From Sambucus nigra (Eukaryota; Streptophyta; Magnoliopsida; Dipsacales; Adoxaceae), in NCBI GenBank assembly GCA_949130495.1, contig OX422210.1, positions 639,616,585 through 639,680,584 on the forward strand: a stretch of DNA of 64,000 nucleotides, in the 5' to 3' direction. The notes below the pieces were generated by a model that searched no databases, was not told the origin of the DNA, and saw only the letters and a program-made list of their open reading frames with translations. Positions 23,044 to 34,319 of the stretch are shown here, one piece after another. The position numbers and the translations under genes were made by a program. Every line of letters begins with the position of its first letter. The stretch's first letter is position 1.

Positions 23044-24540
23044 TTGCTTCAGTTTAAAAAGAACAATGTCTGGGAACTAGTCCCCCGACCTAGTGAGACT
23101 AATTTGATAGGTACCAAGTGGATATTCAAGAATAAAATGAATGAAAATGGTACCATAATCAGAAACAAGTCTAGGTTGGTCGCTCAAGGCTACACACAGA
23201 TAGAAGGTGTAGACTTTGGGGAGATATTTACTCCTGTTGCGAGGCTTGAGTCCGTCCGCTTACTACTCGCCATCGCATGCCATCAGCGTTTTAAGTTATA
23301 TCAGATGGATGTCAAGAGTTCCTTCCTGAATGGCATTCTACAGGAGGAGGTTTACGTGGAACAACCAAAAGGGTTTAAAGACCCTAAGCACCCGGATCAC
23401 GTCTATTATCTGAGGAAAGCCTTGTATGGTTTGAAGCAAGCACCTCATGCTTGGTACGAAAGGCTTACTTACTATCTCTTAGCCCATGGCTTCAAGAGAG
23501 GGGGAGTTGATATGACGTTGTTCGTCAGGAGAGATGGCGGTGCTATTTTGGTTGCCAAGGTCTATGTGGATGACATAGTCTTTGGATCCACTTGCTCCCA
23601 GCATGCTCACCACTTTGAGGAGGAGATAAAAAGTGAGTTTGAGATGAGCATGGTAGGTAAGCTTGCTTTCTTCCTTGGTCTCCAGGTTCATCAGCTAGAG
23701 GATGGGATGTTCATCTCCCAATCCAAGTATGCTAGAGACCTAGTGAATAAATTTGGTTTAAACTCCTCTAAGCATGCACATACACTTATGAGTACTTCTA
23801 TCAAGCTTAGTAAGGATACTTCAGGCAAGGACATAGAGAAAACATTGTATCGGAGTATGATAGGTAGTCTTATCTACTTGACTGCTAATCATATCGACAT
23901 GGCCTTTAGTATTGGAGTCTGTGCACGATATCAGGCATCCCCGAAAGAGTCACACTTACTCACTCTAAAATGTATTATCAAATACGTGAGTGGGACTCTC
24001 TCATATGGTATTTGGTATTCCTTTGATACTAATGACCGTTTATTCGCCTATTAGGATGCCGATTGGGCCGGGGATGTAGATGGTTATAGGATCACTTCTG
24101 GTGGGTGTTTCTATTTTGGTTCTGCTCTTGTCTCCTGGTTGAGCAAGAAGCAAAACTCCATCTCTTTGTCCACTGCGGAGGCTAAGTACATCACCGCCGA
24201 GAGTTATTGTACGCAACTCTTGTGGATGAAACAAATACTGGAGGATTATGGGATATCACAGGACACCATGACTATTTCCTGTGATAACACGAGTACGATA
24301 CACATATCCCGCAATCCAGTCCAACATTCGCGCACAAAGCACATCAGGATACGCGAGGACTTTATACATCAGTTAGTTGAGGAGAACGTCGTATCCCTGA
24401 GTTTTGTTCCCACCGACCATCAGCTAGCCGATATTTTCACTAAACCTTTAGATGTCCTTAGATTCGAGAGTCTTAGTAAGTCTTTGGGGATTTGCACAGT
24501 TGGCGCTATTTTTTTGATATCATCTAATGCCTATTGCTAG
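23044..24540 (+). CDS. pol: copia-1 reverse transcriptase and RNase H (one internal stop)
   Basis: A 336-codon open piece (23044-24054) is a nearly complete copia RT: NNVWELVPRP, TKWIFKNK, RLVAQGYTQ, QMDVKSSFLNG, LYGLKQAPHAWY and the catalytic YVDD at about residue 174, then the connection domain (SMIGSLIYLT). A TAG at 24052-24054 interrupts just before RNase H, which continues in the same frame: DADWAGD, WLSKKQNSISLSTAEAKY, then DNTSTIHIS, HSRTKHIRIR, LADIFTKPL, to the stop at 24538. All four RNase H acidic positions appear present. Without the single TAG this would be one open frame. It would copy element RNA into cDNA within the particle. Confidence 0.9.
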
Positions 24541-25924
24541 ATTGTATCATATGTTTTGTTATTTTTTGAAAAATCCAAAAAGATTTTCTTTTTATGAAAA
24601 TTTTAGAAAAGCACAAAAAGATTTCTGTATTTTTTTTGCACCTTTTATGGATGATCATTTAAGATAGACGAGTCATAATTTCATTCCATTTATCCATGTG
24701 ACTGTTTGATAGAGATTTGAGACACTACATCATTTCACTCATGTGCTTTACATTGTTTAGAGTCTTTGAGATGTGATTAGTGATATCTTTCTACATGTTT
24801 GACTCCTATCTCCTTTGTTGCACACATGCATGGCTATATTTGATTATTTTACTTGTCTATCACATATTCGCTTGAGTGTTTCCATCTCAATTATGTTTAT
24901 ATAACTAACAATATGCGATAAAACTTGACAAGATTGGAATGCATGTAATAATCGTTTGGTGAGACTGTGTGTTTATTTGATAATGGGGAAGGGCTGAAAA
25001 AGGTTCATTTAACCTTTGCTATTCTAAGCCACCATTAAAAAGGACCTAAAAAATTGAGGAATTTTATTATCCGGGGTCCAAAGAGGTTAAAAGAGCCCGA
25101 AAAAAATTAGAGGCAATAAAAAGCAATCTATGTCAGATATGGGCCATTAGGTTTCACCATTAATTCTCCAACGTTTGAGAATTTAGATTACCTCTATTCA
25201 AAATATAAATTCGAGGGAGTTCGGTTGGATAATTTAACCGGGTTTGCATTTCCTTGAAAGTCCTAAAAAGGCATGAAATCGTTTTGGACGTTATTCGTGT
25301 GGAAATCTCTTTGAGATTTGATTTGTTGATTTGATTAAGTCAATGTCTAGTACAATTTTTTTTACACCAAAGGAAGCATTTGAGTTCATTAGTTAGGAGT
25401 ATCCAATATTCATCGTGCAAATATGTCATGTTTGTAAGCATTGATTTTCCTATCGAATTTGATCACACCCCTACATTTACGCTATCATCGACTTGGTTGT
25501 TTTGTGTTCGTTTACGGTGTGATTTTTTTTGTTATATATTTTGTGTGATTAGTTTTGAAAAATTCAAAATTAGAAGTTTATTCCTTGTGTCACCCCGACT
25601 TTGCTTGTTTGATTTATTCTTCTTATTTGTCTATTTGGGAACATCATAAAAAGGGTGAGGAAGAATTATCATATTATAGGGGAGTTTTGAATTTATGAGT
25701 TTTTTCTCATGAACTGATATTTATTTTTATCTCATTTCAAACTCGATACATCACTTGGTATTTTGCTTTATCTCATATGTGTAGGTACAAAGATTGATGG
25801 TCATATATTGCACACCCTGATGAGAAAAGCTTTGAGAAGTTTTGATGATTTGAAGAGTAGATTTGTAGAGGCAATTTGATATTTGATAATTCGGATATTT
25901 TTGTGTTTGTACCGGCATAGACAT
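24541..25924 (+). other. copia-1 post-pol non-coding tail
   Basis: No convincing ORF; 25380-25649 is hydrophobic but has no counterpart in copia-2. The tail is nevertheless alignable to 35891-37499 of copia-2: the purine-rich AAAAAGATTTT runs near 24570-24640, the block 'gggaagggctgaaaaagg' near 24985, 'acatttacgctatcatcgacttggtt' near 25473, and an internal 'cataaaaagggtgag' purine tract near 25645. Such a tail, with a second internal polypurine tract, is usual in Sire-like copia elements. Confidence 0.7.
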
Positions 25925-25935
25925 AGGGGGAGATT
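25925..25935 (+). promoter_or_regulatory. copia-1 polypurine tract
   Basis: AGGGGGAGATT directly before the TGTAAGG start of the 3' LTR; it is the plus-strand primer for cDNA synthesis. copia-2 has the same tract at 37500-37510. Confidence 0.9.
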
Positions 25936-26828
25936 TGTAAGGTCATTTTTAACATTGTCAATATGTATGTCGTACCCCACTACACCGTTGAAGATATTCA
26001 AGATCGCCTCTACATCAACGGATCCGAATATCAAAGCGTCTTCAACATCATAACTTGGTAAAGTTTTTCTGGTAAATCGGACTGATTCGGTCATTTTGAA
26101 AACGAACTGATCCGGCATCAAAAACGAACCGATCCGGCATAAAAAACAGACCGATCCGATTTGCATCAAAACCAGTATGCCCCGAATCGAAGCAGAACCG
26201 ATGAAATGATATTAAAAAATGAATCGATCCGATAACTAGACCAATCCGGCATTAAAATCGGATCAATCCGAATTTGATAATCACGAACTGATCCTCTTAG
26301 ATTTTTTCACCGACTCAAATTCCTTACATATATACCTATTTCACTGGTATTTTTTTTAAGACTTTGATAGACGATTTTGAGAGTCCAAATACTTCTAGTC
26401 TTCATATTTTTGAGTCCCAAGACTCATATTTTGATTCACATAACTTTACCAAATCTTTGTGAATCCGTTTGCAACCCAAGAACACAACCTTGTGTTTATT
26501 CATGCTCTTATGTAGAAGACCGCCCTTCTTATTCATTGCTGCACTCCTGGAAAGGGAAAGTTCCAGTCGCTGACTACAGAATCGACACTTTCGGGTATTT
26601 CTGTGTCACTATATTTTCATTATAATCCGTGTAACTGTATCTTACAAAATTATAGTAAAAATAAAAGGTTTTGCCCCTTTGGGGGATTTTTCCTCACATA
26701 TGTGTGTTTGAATGGTCTTGCATGATTTTATCATCTTCTATCACACCTAGATGCATGTTTAGGACTTAATTGATAAAACTGTGTTTAATTAAATAATATC
26801 TCTATTTGAACGCACGCGCACTCTTTCG
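25936..26828 (+). mobile_element. copia-1 3' LTR
   Basis: Alignable end to end with 18460-19349. Its final bases read CTCTTTCG instead of CTCTTTCA, one change at the terminal dinucleotide. It is followed by CGAAT, the TSD. The minus-strand ORF 25801-26169 and plus-strand ORF 26377-26625 lie inside and are not genes. Confidence 0.92.
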
Positions 26829-26833
26829 CGAAT

Positions 26834-27330
26834 TGTTCGTTCGAACCATGAAGCTGATTCGTGCATGAGAGGAGTCGTTAGAAAGTTATGTAGGGACCTT
26901 CGATATTCCAAAGAGATTCGCTTGGTTCGAAGAGTTGAGTAAGGTATTAAGGACCCCGAAAGCACCTAGTGACCCTTCGAAGTAAAATGGGTCGCTCATA
27001 TGTACCGTAAGGTTGATTCATACAGAGGGCAGACCATTGGAAAGGAAATTGAGATCCCTTTGAGAATACAAATAGGTTCGCTCAAGTTAGAGAGTTGACC
27101 AAAGTCAAACGGGGCTTGGGATGGCTTGATGGCCTCAAGATCAGTTTTTAGGGGAAATGGACCATTCGTTCGAACTGTAAGGTCGATTCGCATACAGGGC
27201 ATATTGTTAGAAAGGGGATTTATGGACCTTTGATGATCTATTTAGATGTTGCTCAAGTTAGAGAGTTGACTGGAGTTAATTGGGCCCCAAAAGTGCCCAA
27301 TGGCCTCCAGATTAGTACTCAGAGTATGAC
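26834..27330. repeat. Degenerate ~165-bp tandem repeat, three units
   Basis: Units begin near 26836, 26989 and 27151. Shared landmarks in order: 'cgttcgaac(c/t)', 'aaggt(t/c)gattc', 'agaaag', 'gaccttt/gaccttcga', 'agagttgac/agttgag', 'aaagtgcccaatggcc'. Together with 18271-18459 they form one array of about four units into which copia-1 inserted. The remaining ~160 bp to 27490 show no structure. Confidence 0.65.
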
Positions 27331-27490
27331 CTAGGATTTATAGTTAAGGAGGAAGTTCTAGGGACCTAAAGGGATGCTTAGGGAGGGTCCTAGAATGGGG
27401 TATCTATAGAACCCCTCGACATGTGAGATTAGAATAAGTAAAAGCTATTAATTAGACACCACATTGACGTTGCGAAAGTGGGGGTTTAAG

Positions 27491-28285
27491 GTCAATTCTA
27501 CGGACCAAAGAGACGAGGGTGACCAGTTCAGAGGGTCGAGGTCATCTTGAGACCCTAAGGTTATGTTGAGGTTGATCGATTCAGGGGTCGAGGTCAATTC
27601 TGAGGACCTATAGTCTTGATGACTAATTTTATGTATCGAGGCCAATTATAAGGACCTATAGTTGTGATGAACAGTTTGAAGGGTCGAGGTTGATTCTGAG
27701 GACCTAAAGTTGTAGAGATCGATTCTATGAGTAGAGGTCAATTCTGATGGTCAAGGTCAATTTTGAGGAACATAAGTTATGAGGACCAATTCAATAGGTC
27801 AAGGTCAATTCTGAGGACCTAAAGTTGTGGGGATCGATTCTTCGGGTCGAGATAAATTCTGAGCACCTAAAGTTATAGGGATCGATTCTGCGGGCCGAGG
27901 TAAATTTTAAGGACCTAAAGTTGAGGGGATCGATTTTGTGGGTCGATGTCAATTCCGAGGACCTAAAGTTGTGATGACCAATTTTATGAATCGAGGACAA
28001 TTCTGAGGACCTATAGTTGTGATGACTAGTTCTGTGGGTCGAGTTCGATTCTGAGGACGTAAATTTGTATAGACCGATTATAAGGGTCGAGGTCAATTCT
28101 GAGGATCTATAGTGGTAATGACCAATTCTGAGGCCGAGGTCAATTCTGAGGACCATAAGTTACGAGGACTAATTTTGTGAGTCCGGGTTAATTCTGAGGA
28201 CCTCGGGTTATAGGGACCGATTCTGCGAGTCGAGGTCAATTCTGAGGACCTAAAGTTATAGGGACCGATTATGCGGGTCGAGGTA
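27491..28285. repeat. 48-bp minisatellite, left block (~17 units)
   Basis: Consensus close to GTCAATTCTGAGGACCTAAA followed by GTTGTAGGGACCGATTCTGCGGGTCGAG; most units are exactly 48 bp, with a few shorter or longer. Because 48 is divisible by three, long antisense frames arise (27791-28156 on the minus strand encodes 16-residue repeats such as YRSSELTST); I regard these as by-products. The block stops at the copia-2 insertion point and resumes at 51683. Confidence 0.9.
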
Positions 28286-29533
28286 TATAAGGATATAAAT
28301 GTTCATCTAAAATCTAGGAATTTCTATATTGTCCTAGATCACAATTAATATATCGTATACAGCTACATACCACTTTATTTGCCACGTCTTCACACGTTTA
28401 TCCTTGATGTCCATCATCCGAATCTTTAGCAGCACTATCATTATCACGCATCCATCATCATCAACACACAATCATCATCCTCAACATGCGTCGTGCATCT
28501 TCAACCGGTTTCCGCTAACTCCACTTTGTTAAATGTATAATGTTTAATTAGAGTTAATAATATTCACGTTTATATTTAGGAGAATTTTTTTGAATGGTTT
28601 ATACGTGATAGTTTTTAATAATATTCATGTTTGAACGATATTTTTTTTAAATGGTTTATACGAAAATGTCAAGGTTGGCTTTTTAAAATTAAAAAATAAT
28701 TTTTTTATGTATATCGTTTAAATGACTTGACATTGTCGTTTAACTAACATTGACATGCCATTTTAACGACTTGATCAAACGACAGTAATTGTCGTTTCTT
28801 GGGCCTCGCAATACATTGTTTCTTAAATGTATCTAACAACCACGTACTGTTTTGATTTTTGATACTTCATTTTTAAGGTCATATCTTGAGGTATCTAATG
28901 ACATCTAGAGTCGTTCGAATGACCTACTAGATGTTATTCGAAAGACATTGGATCGCCTTTTTATTTTTTTCTGGTACAAATAACTTCTCTTAAATGAAGT
29001 TTTTGCAAGTCTTTTACAACTCCGTTTTCTGCAAAACTGTTGCGATTTAAGACTTCAATCTTTTAGGTTAACACCTATTTTGATTCACGTAAATATCCCA
29101 AATCATTTATGTGAATCATTCTTAAATCCTTTTACTCATATAACCATTGTTGGAATACATCTTGTGGATAAGGAAGCCCGTCTCTAGTACTGACTGTTGG
29201 AGCTTTTGAGGGATCTCTTGTTGACCATTGGAGTTCTTGAGGGAATTCTTGCTGAAGACAACGAACCGACGTCTTCGGGTATATTCGTCTGTCAAATACA
29301 CTGTATTTATCTATATATTTGTAAGTCGAGGTTTACAATATATAGTGAAATAAATGCTTTTGCCCCTTTTAGGGATTTTTCTTGAATTTGTGTTTGTGAT
29401 TGTTTGGACTGCATGCTAGTTAGTTTTTATTGATTTCAATCACATTAAATGCATGTTTAGGGTTTGAACTAAACTGGAGTTAAATTGGAATTTAATTAGA
29501 TAAGTTTGGACATTGAATGGAAGCGCACTCTCA
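28286..29533 (+). mobile_element. copia-2 5' LTR
   Basis: 1248 bp; begins TATAAGG (TG changed to TA) and ends CGCACTCTCA just before the primer site. It matches the split 3' LTR throughout. The TATA box of the 3' LTR is TACAAATA here (28975-28982). ORF 29197-29385 is chance. Confidence 0.85.
28713..28946 (+). repeat. Paired 14-bp palindromic motifs in copia-2 U3 (5' copy)
   Basis: Variants of GTCGTTCRAAYGAC at 28713, 28735, 28910 and 28933, i.e. two pairs spaced 22 and 23 bp. The last motif ends about 29 bp before the TATA-like box. The 3' LTR has the same arrangement at 37890/37912 and 38067/38090. Confidence 0.75.
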
Positions 29534-29536
29534 AAT

Positions 29537-29549
29537 TAGTATCAGAGCC
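29537..29549 (+). promoter_or_regulatory. copia-2 primer-binding site
   Basis: TAGTATCAGAGCC, one change from the initiator tRNA-Met complement, three bases after the LTR end. Confidence 0.8.
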
Positions 29550-29644
29550 AATTACACAATTATACTGTGCAATGTTTTCGCAAAAAAAATTTGGCTATCA
29601 TTTTTTAAAGAAAAATTTATTTTTGAAAAGCTTAAGTTCAATGG

Positions 29645-30838
29645 AAAACTGTAGGCCTCTTTTTCTTTCGAATGTGTTTTAAAGATGCAACAACCGACTT
29701 TTTATTTTGAAAAACCTTTTTCCAAATTTCAAACCACACCAAGTGTGTGAACCAATTTTAGTTAAGCCCAATTTTATCATGTTTAATCCTGAACATGCAT
29801 CTACGTGATTAGAGCAAGTAAAATAAATAAGTTCACAAAAGGTGACGTCGGATGTACGAAGAAACCACTAAGGGAGAAAACCTCAGACGACCCAATCCAG
29901 ATAATGACCATGATGTGGTATTATAAAGTACATACGATAGACTTACTCAACGACTCAATCCTCGGAAGTCTTCAAGCTTCTCTAATCTTCAACCACTCCT
30001 CTGCAGTGCCCACGCGAATATCCTTTCGCGATACATGTCCACAGTACACGCATCCACGAATTCCTCGGTGTCTAGCGATGTAGCTTGTAAACATCTACGA
30101 ATTTCGAACACGAACTCCTTCGCTTCTTCATCGTAGACCCAATGATGTTCAAAGTGTAGAACAACTCCACAATGGTGCAAACAAATATCACTATAGCATA
30201 TGTGAATGAAAGTTCGGATCTTTGAAACTCCAAGGATATTTTTAGTCTATGAAAACCATAGAAAACTTGTGCAGAAAGCGTACTGTACGGAAACTGATTT
30301 TCTGGTTCTAGAACTTACGAAATTTTGGGAGAAACTCGCCTTAAATAATAAAATTGATTCGGCGTATCGTTAGAACGAAAACTGCATGTTGCTCGAATGA
30401 GACGCACATGTCGCTCGAACGACATTGGTATCCCGCTTGAACGACTTGCAGAGTCATTTGAACCACTGAAAGCAAGATTTTGACAAATACACAACTCTAA
30501 ACGATCTTTATCTAAGAATATACGAAGTTTAAATCTTTTAAAACCCTTTTTAATATTTTAAAAATATTTATTTATAAAAATAACATCCTAAAATATTTTT
30601 CGAGTCCCATAAACAATACGCATTCATACCCGAGCAATCTCGGAATGCAGTGAAGACATGAAACGTGCACCAAATAAATTTTGGCATGATTTATCTTTGA
30701 AGCTTGTCCGCAACGTCTTTATTAAAATTTATCATAGATTGTGTAATAAAAATCTATCTATAACTAAAAAACTTGTTTTGTTCCGGTAATAAGTCAAATA
30801 CTACAATGGACTCAATTTGAAATTTTGTCCTTACAAAA
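29645..30838. mobile_element. ~1.2-kb insertion in the copia-2 leader
   Basis: In copia-1 the primer site lies about 90 bp from the gag ATG; in copia-2 the equivalent distance is about 1.3 kb. Leader sequence resembling copia-1 runs to about 29644 and resumes near 30838 (tttatataat...atgccagttttt). The extra DNA has no domain-bearing ORF (29805-30083 and 29989-30180 are short and unlike known proteins). It contains motifs resembling those of the copia-2 U3 (GTCGCTCGAACGAC near 30418 and CGCTTGAACGAC near 30433), suggesting a solo LTR or LTR fragment of a related element, probably reversed. Ends and TSD were not resolved. Confidence 0.5.
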
Positions 30839-30849
30839 ATTTATATAAT

Positions 30850-32420
30850 CGAATGCCAGTTTTTGACGAGACAAACTATGCTTATTAGAAATCCCGAATC
30901 TACTCTAAAACCAATAGACGAACGTGTCTGGATAATTTGTCAAAGAGGGTGGAATCCTCCCACTATCACCGTAGAAAATGTGACAAATATTAAACCTGTG
31001 TCTAAATGGACTGAGGATTAATTTAAAAGGAGAACATATAATTCATGTGGCCTTAGTGCAATTTTCGGAGCCGTCTCACCCGACGAGTTCTGACGTAGCA
31101 TGATGTGTAACACGCCAAAAGAGGCATGGGATGAGGAACCAAATGTCGTTAAGTCATCTAAATTGCAAAACTTTACTCTCAGTTTAAAATAATAAACATG
31201 CTTGAATCTAAAAGTTTTGATGAGTTCTATGCACGTCTGTCAGATATTGTCAATACTAGATTTAATCTTAGTGAAAAAATACCTAACACATGAGTAGCTA
31301 AAAATATTTTAAGGTCATTTCGAAAGCGTTTCGCCCCTAAAGTCACTGTGTATAATTCATTAGGAATGTTAGTGTCTCTTGGGTTAAAAGAACTTGTAGG
31401 AGACCTTCAGATCTATAAATTAATATGTTTCCTAAAATAGTTAAACTTAAAGAGAAAGGGATTGCTCTTAATTCCCAGTCTAGGAATGGTGAGGATTATT
31501 TTAGAAAGAGAGAAGAGTCATCTAAAATAAGAGAGGAAGAAATGTAAGATTCTGAATATGATTTTAATTTAGACGATTTGGCCCTATTTGGTAAAAATTT
31601 CAAGACGTTTCTCAAACTGAAAAATAATGGCAATTCTAAAGACAAAAAGAGTTTTGAGAAAAAGAAATTTGAAAAGAAATTTGATAAAGATAAAAAGGAC
31701 ACCCCTAAGAGAGAGGAAGAGAGTTTTTATGAGTGCGATGGGAGAGGTCATAAAGTCGTTGAGTGCGCAACTAGAATAAAGGGTCAAGGCAAAGGAAAAG
31801 CTGCTTTAAACGCCACCCTTAGTGACGACAGTGAGGTCGAGTTTGTGGATTCGGGAGATGAATCATTGCATGAATATAACTTCACCGCATTCATGGATAG
31901 TCATATGAGTAAGTCTAGTGCATCTCACGATGATGAGGATGCTACTTCACAAGGACACCTTAACAGTGAAAAGGATGTGAGCGAGGGTGAGGATGCTGGA
32001 AGTGAGAGCGAATGTGACCTACAATGCACATACATCAATTTATATGCTGAGCCCTTTAAAACTAAAAATTAAAACAAAGGGTGAGATCTTAAGATCATCG
32101 CATTATAGAAAGATTTAAGAGCGGTGGTAGAGAAAGAGTCCACAGTTAGCATAACTTTGGGGGAGAGCGAGAAAGTTTGTGTAGAGAGAGAGAGAAACAG
32201 CGTTTAGATAAAGAGAGAATGTTTTAAAAAAAAGAAAGGGGACCTGACCAAATAAGTGGCTAGTCTTATGAGTGAACTCCTTGCATATATGGAGGCTCGA
32301 GAGAAACTTGAACCCCTTATAGCCTAAGTCACTCATGATCTTGAGAGAGACTAGGAGGTCAAGGTTAAGTTTGAGAAGAGATCTAGAAAGATGGAAAACA
32401 TTCTCCTAGGCCCAACTTTA
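30850..32420 (+). pseudogene. gag: copia-2 gag, degenerate
   Basis: Alignable to copia-1 gag from the start (MPVFDETNYAY-like) through the capsid region, with many stops. The longest open piece, 31578-32072 (164 codons), holds the Lys/Phe-rich basic stretch, the zinc knuckle (FYECDGRGHKVVEC, where the first Cys of the knuckle is replaced) and the acidic tail (EVEFVDSGDES, SEKDVSEGEDAGSESE). The minus-strand ORFs 31496-31702, 31584-31787 and 32115-32336 are shadows. Confidence 0.8.
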
Positions 32421-34090
32421 TGATTTGGTAAAAGGCAAGGAATAGGTTTTGACTGTGTTCCACATCTCATATCACACCGAAACTAGTTCCTGAGTTTACA
32501 ATGAATCCATATGGTTGTCAATCAAGTCCCTAAAGAATAGTTCAGGAAAGAAAATCAAACCAAGGTCGACCTAAGGCTGTTTACTTTTGTACTTATTGCA
32601 AGATAAAATAACACCTTAGAGAGTTTTACTATAGTTTGGTTCGAACTCGATGTACACATGCTCCTTTACACCACACTAGTGATCTTACTACTCTTAGAGA
32701 GCATGTTGAGTTTCTAGTCACCACTTTTCACATCTTGATGGACGAGTTCCAACGGATGTCTTTTCCATTAGTGGATACTTCCAACATCCCGAATAGAACC
32801 AACAATGACAAGAGCAAAGATAATTTTATCACTTCTTGGGTGCCTAAGCATGATGTAAAATCCCTTGTTATTCATGTTGCTCTTAAATCTCATAATACTT
32901 CATAGTGATATTTTAATAGTGGGTTCTCCAGGCAAATGACATGTGATGTTTCATTTTTCACCTACCTTGAGGATAAAAAGGAAGGTAAAGTCATCCTAGT
33001 AGGATGAGGTACAGTAGAGATACATAGGTTTCCTAGGTTAGAAAACGTTTGTACGTCAAAGGGTTGAAAGCAAACCTTCTCAGCATTTGCCAACTGTGCG
33101 ACGCTGATTTTGCAGTAAAGTTTTACCAGAAGGAGTGTAACATTTATGATCAAGATGGTAAACTTCTATTGCAAGGGGTAAGGACATAAGATAATTATTA
33201 TGGGATTGTTCTCAAGTCTTCGTTTATCTACAACAGCGTTGTGATCTACTTCAATGGATCTATGGTATTAATGTCTAGGTCATGTTAATTTTAAAGAGTT
33301 GGAACATTTAGCTAAGAAGGACCTAGTACGTGGCTTACCATCACTTGGGAAGCCAACTTGGACAGTTTGTGGACCCTGTCAGTTGGGAAAATAAGTTCGT
33401 AGTCCTATCGAAAGTTAAGCTCCATTACCACTACCTGCGTGCTTGATTTAATTCATATGGATCTTATGGGTCCTACTCGCACTGAGAGTTTGGGTGGTAA
33501 GAGGTATGTCTTCATGATGGTAAATGATTTCTCTCGTTATTCCATAGTAGGTTTTGTGAGATATTAATTCGATACTATAGCTTTTCTTATGACCAAGTGT
33601 CGTGTCATACAAAATCAACATGGTGCCACTATCAATATAATGTGTAGTGATAATGGTACTGAATTTAGGGAAGCAAAAGTGGATATTTATTGTGATTGCC
33701 TTGGAATAAAACATGAATTTTTAGTCGTGAAGACTCCTCAGCAAGATGGGATTATTGGGAGAAAGAATCCAACGATTCAAGAGATGGATAGATCCATACT
33801 TCTCGATCATAGAGTGCCTAAGAGGTTTTGAGCAAAGGCGTTGTCTACTATGGGTCACACGGTGAATAGGGTATATCTTTGTCCACACACACTTCAGACG
33901 CCATATCAATTATGGACAGGTGAGTATCCCAACCTTTCGTATTTTCGTATCTTTATGAATAAGTTCAACATTCTCAGTGATAGAGATCAATTAGGAAAGT
34001 TTGACACTCAGAGGGATGAGGGAATTCTATTAGGATATTCATCGACAAGTAGATCGTACCGAGTTTTTAAACCTAAGCGGCTCTAAGATT
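32421..34090 (+). pseudogene. pol: copia-2 protease and integrase, degenerate
   Basis: Linker piece 32636-32905 ends at a TAG at the same place as in copia-1. The protease site reads YFNSGFSRQM, so the catalytic D-S-G is N-S-G. In integrase the zinc motif VCGPCQLGK is kept (near 33367) but followed by a stop. The core pieces are HMDLMGPTR, then 33589-33831 with SDNGTEF (second catalytic Asp intact) and KTPQQDGIIGRKN (the Glu changed to Gly). The C-terminal domain is open at 33841-34086 (SDRDQLGKFDTQRDEGILLGYSSTS broken here for length: residues ~55-75). Confidence 0.8.
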
Positions 34091-34319
34091 GCGGAGTTAA
34101 TAAATGTCACCGTGCAAGATGAAGAACTATTGTTATTTATTGATCCTAGCCTTTTATGTGAGGATGACTCACTTCCATGTGATGATACCATTGTCCCTCA
34201 CACACCTAGGGTGGACCCTACTCCTGATTTAGGGGATACACCTGCTTGAGTTCGTAAGAGTCATGACCCTTTGGCCATCCTAGGAGATCCTACCTTAGGG
34301 GTCAAGACTTATGCTCAAC

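Larger units (their letters stand above)
18460..26828 (+). mobile_element. copia-1: complete, inactivated Ty1/copia LTR retrotransposon
   Basis: 8369 bp with LTRs of 890 bp (18460-19349) and 893 bp (25936-26828), primer site, gag, PR, INT, RT, RNase H, a 1.4-kb non-coding tail and a polypurine tract. It is flanked by the 5-bp duplication CGAAT (18455-18459 and 26829-26833). The order PR-INT-RT defines copia. The wording of the integrase core (HMDLMGP, LGGKRYILVMVDDFSR) and the long purine-rich post-pol tail point to the Sire/Maximus-like branch, which is an inference. Pol is broken by several stops and frameshifts, so the copy is not autonomous. The LTRs differ from each other at many sites, so it is not a very young insertion. 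Confidence 0.92.

Noticed and set aside
25380..25649. Hydrophobic ORF downstream of copia-1 RNase H, considered as an env-like gene
   Set aside because: Too short, no counterpart in the copia-2 tail, no signal peptide plus transmembrane layout; treated as non-coding tail.
27791..28156. 121-codon minus-strand ORF of 16-residue repeats
   Set aside because: A by-product of a 48-bp minisatellite whose length is divisible by three; no conserved start and units vary freely.
27491..28285. CRISPR-like regular repeat array
   Set aside because: Units are contiguous and diverged without unique spacers; plant nuclear DNA; a minisatellite explains it.
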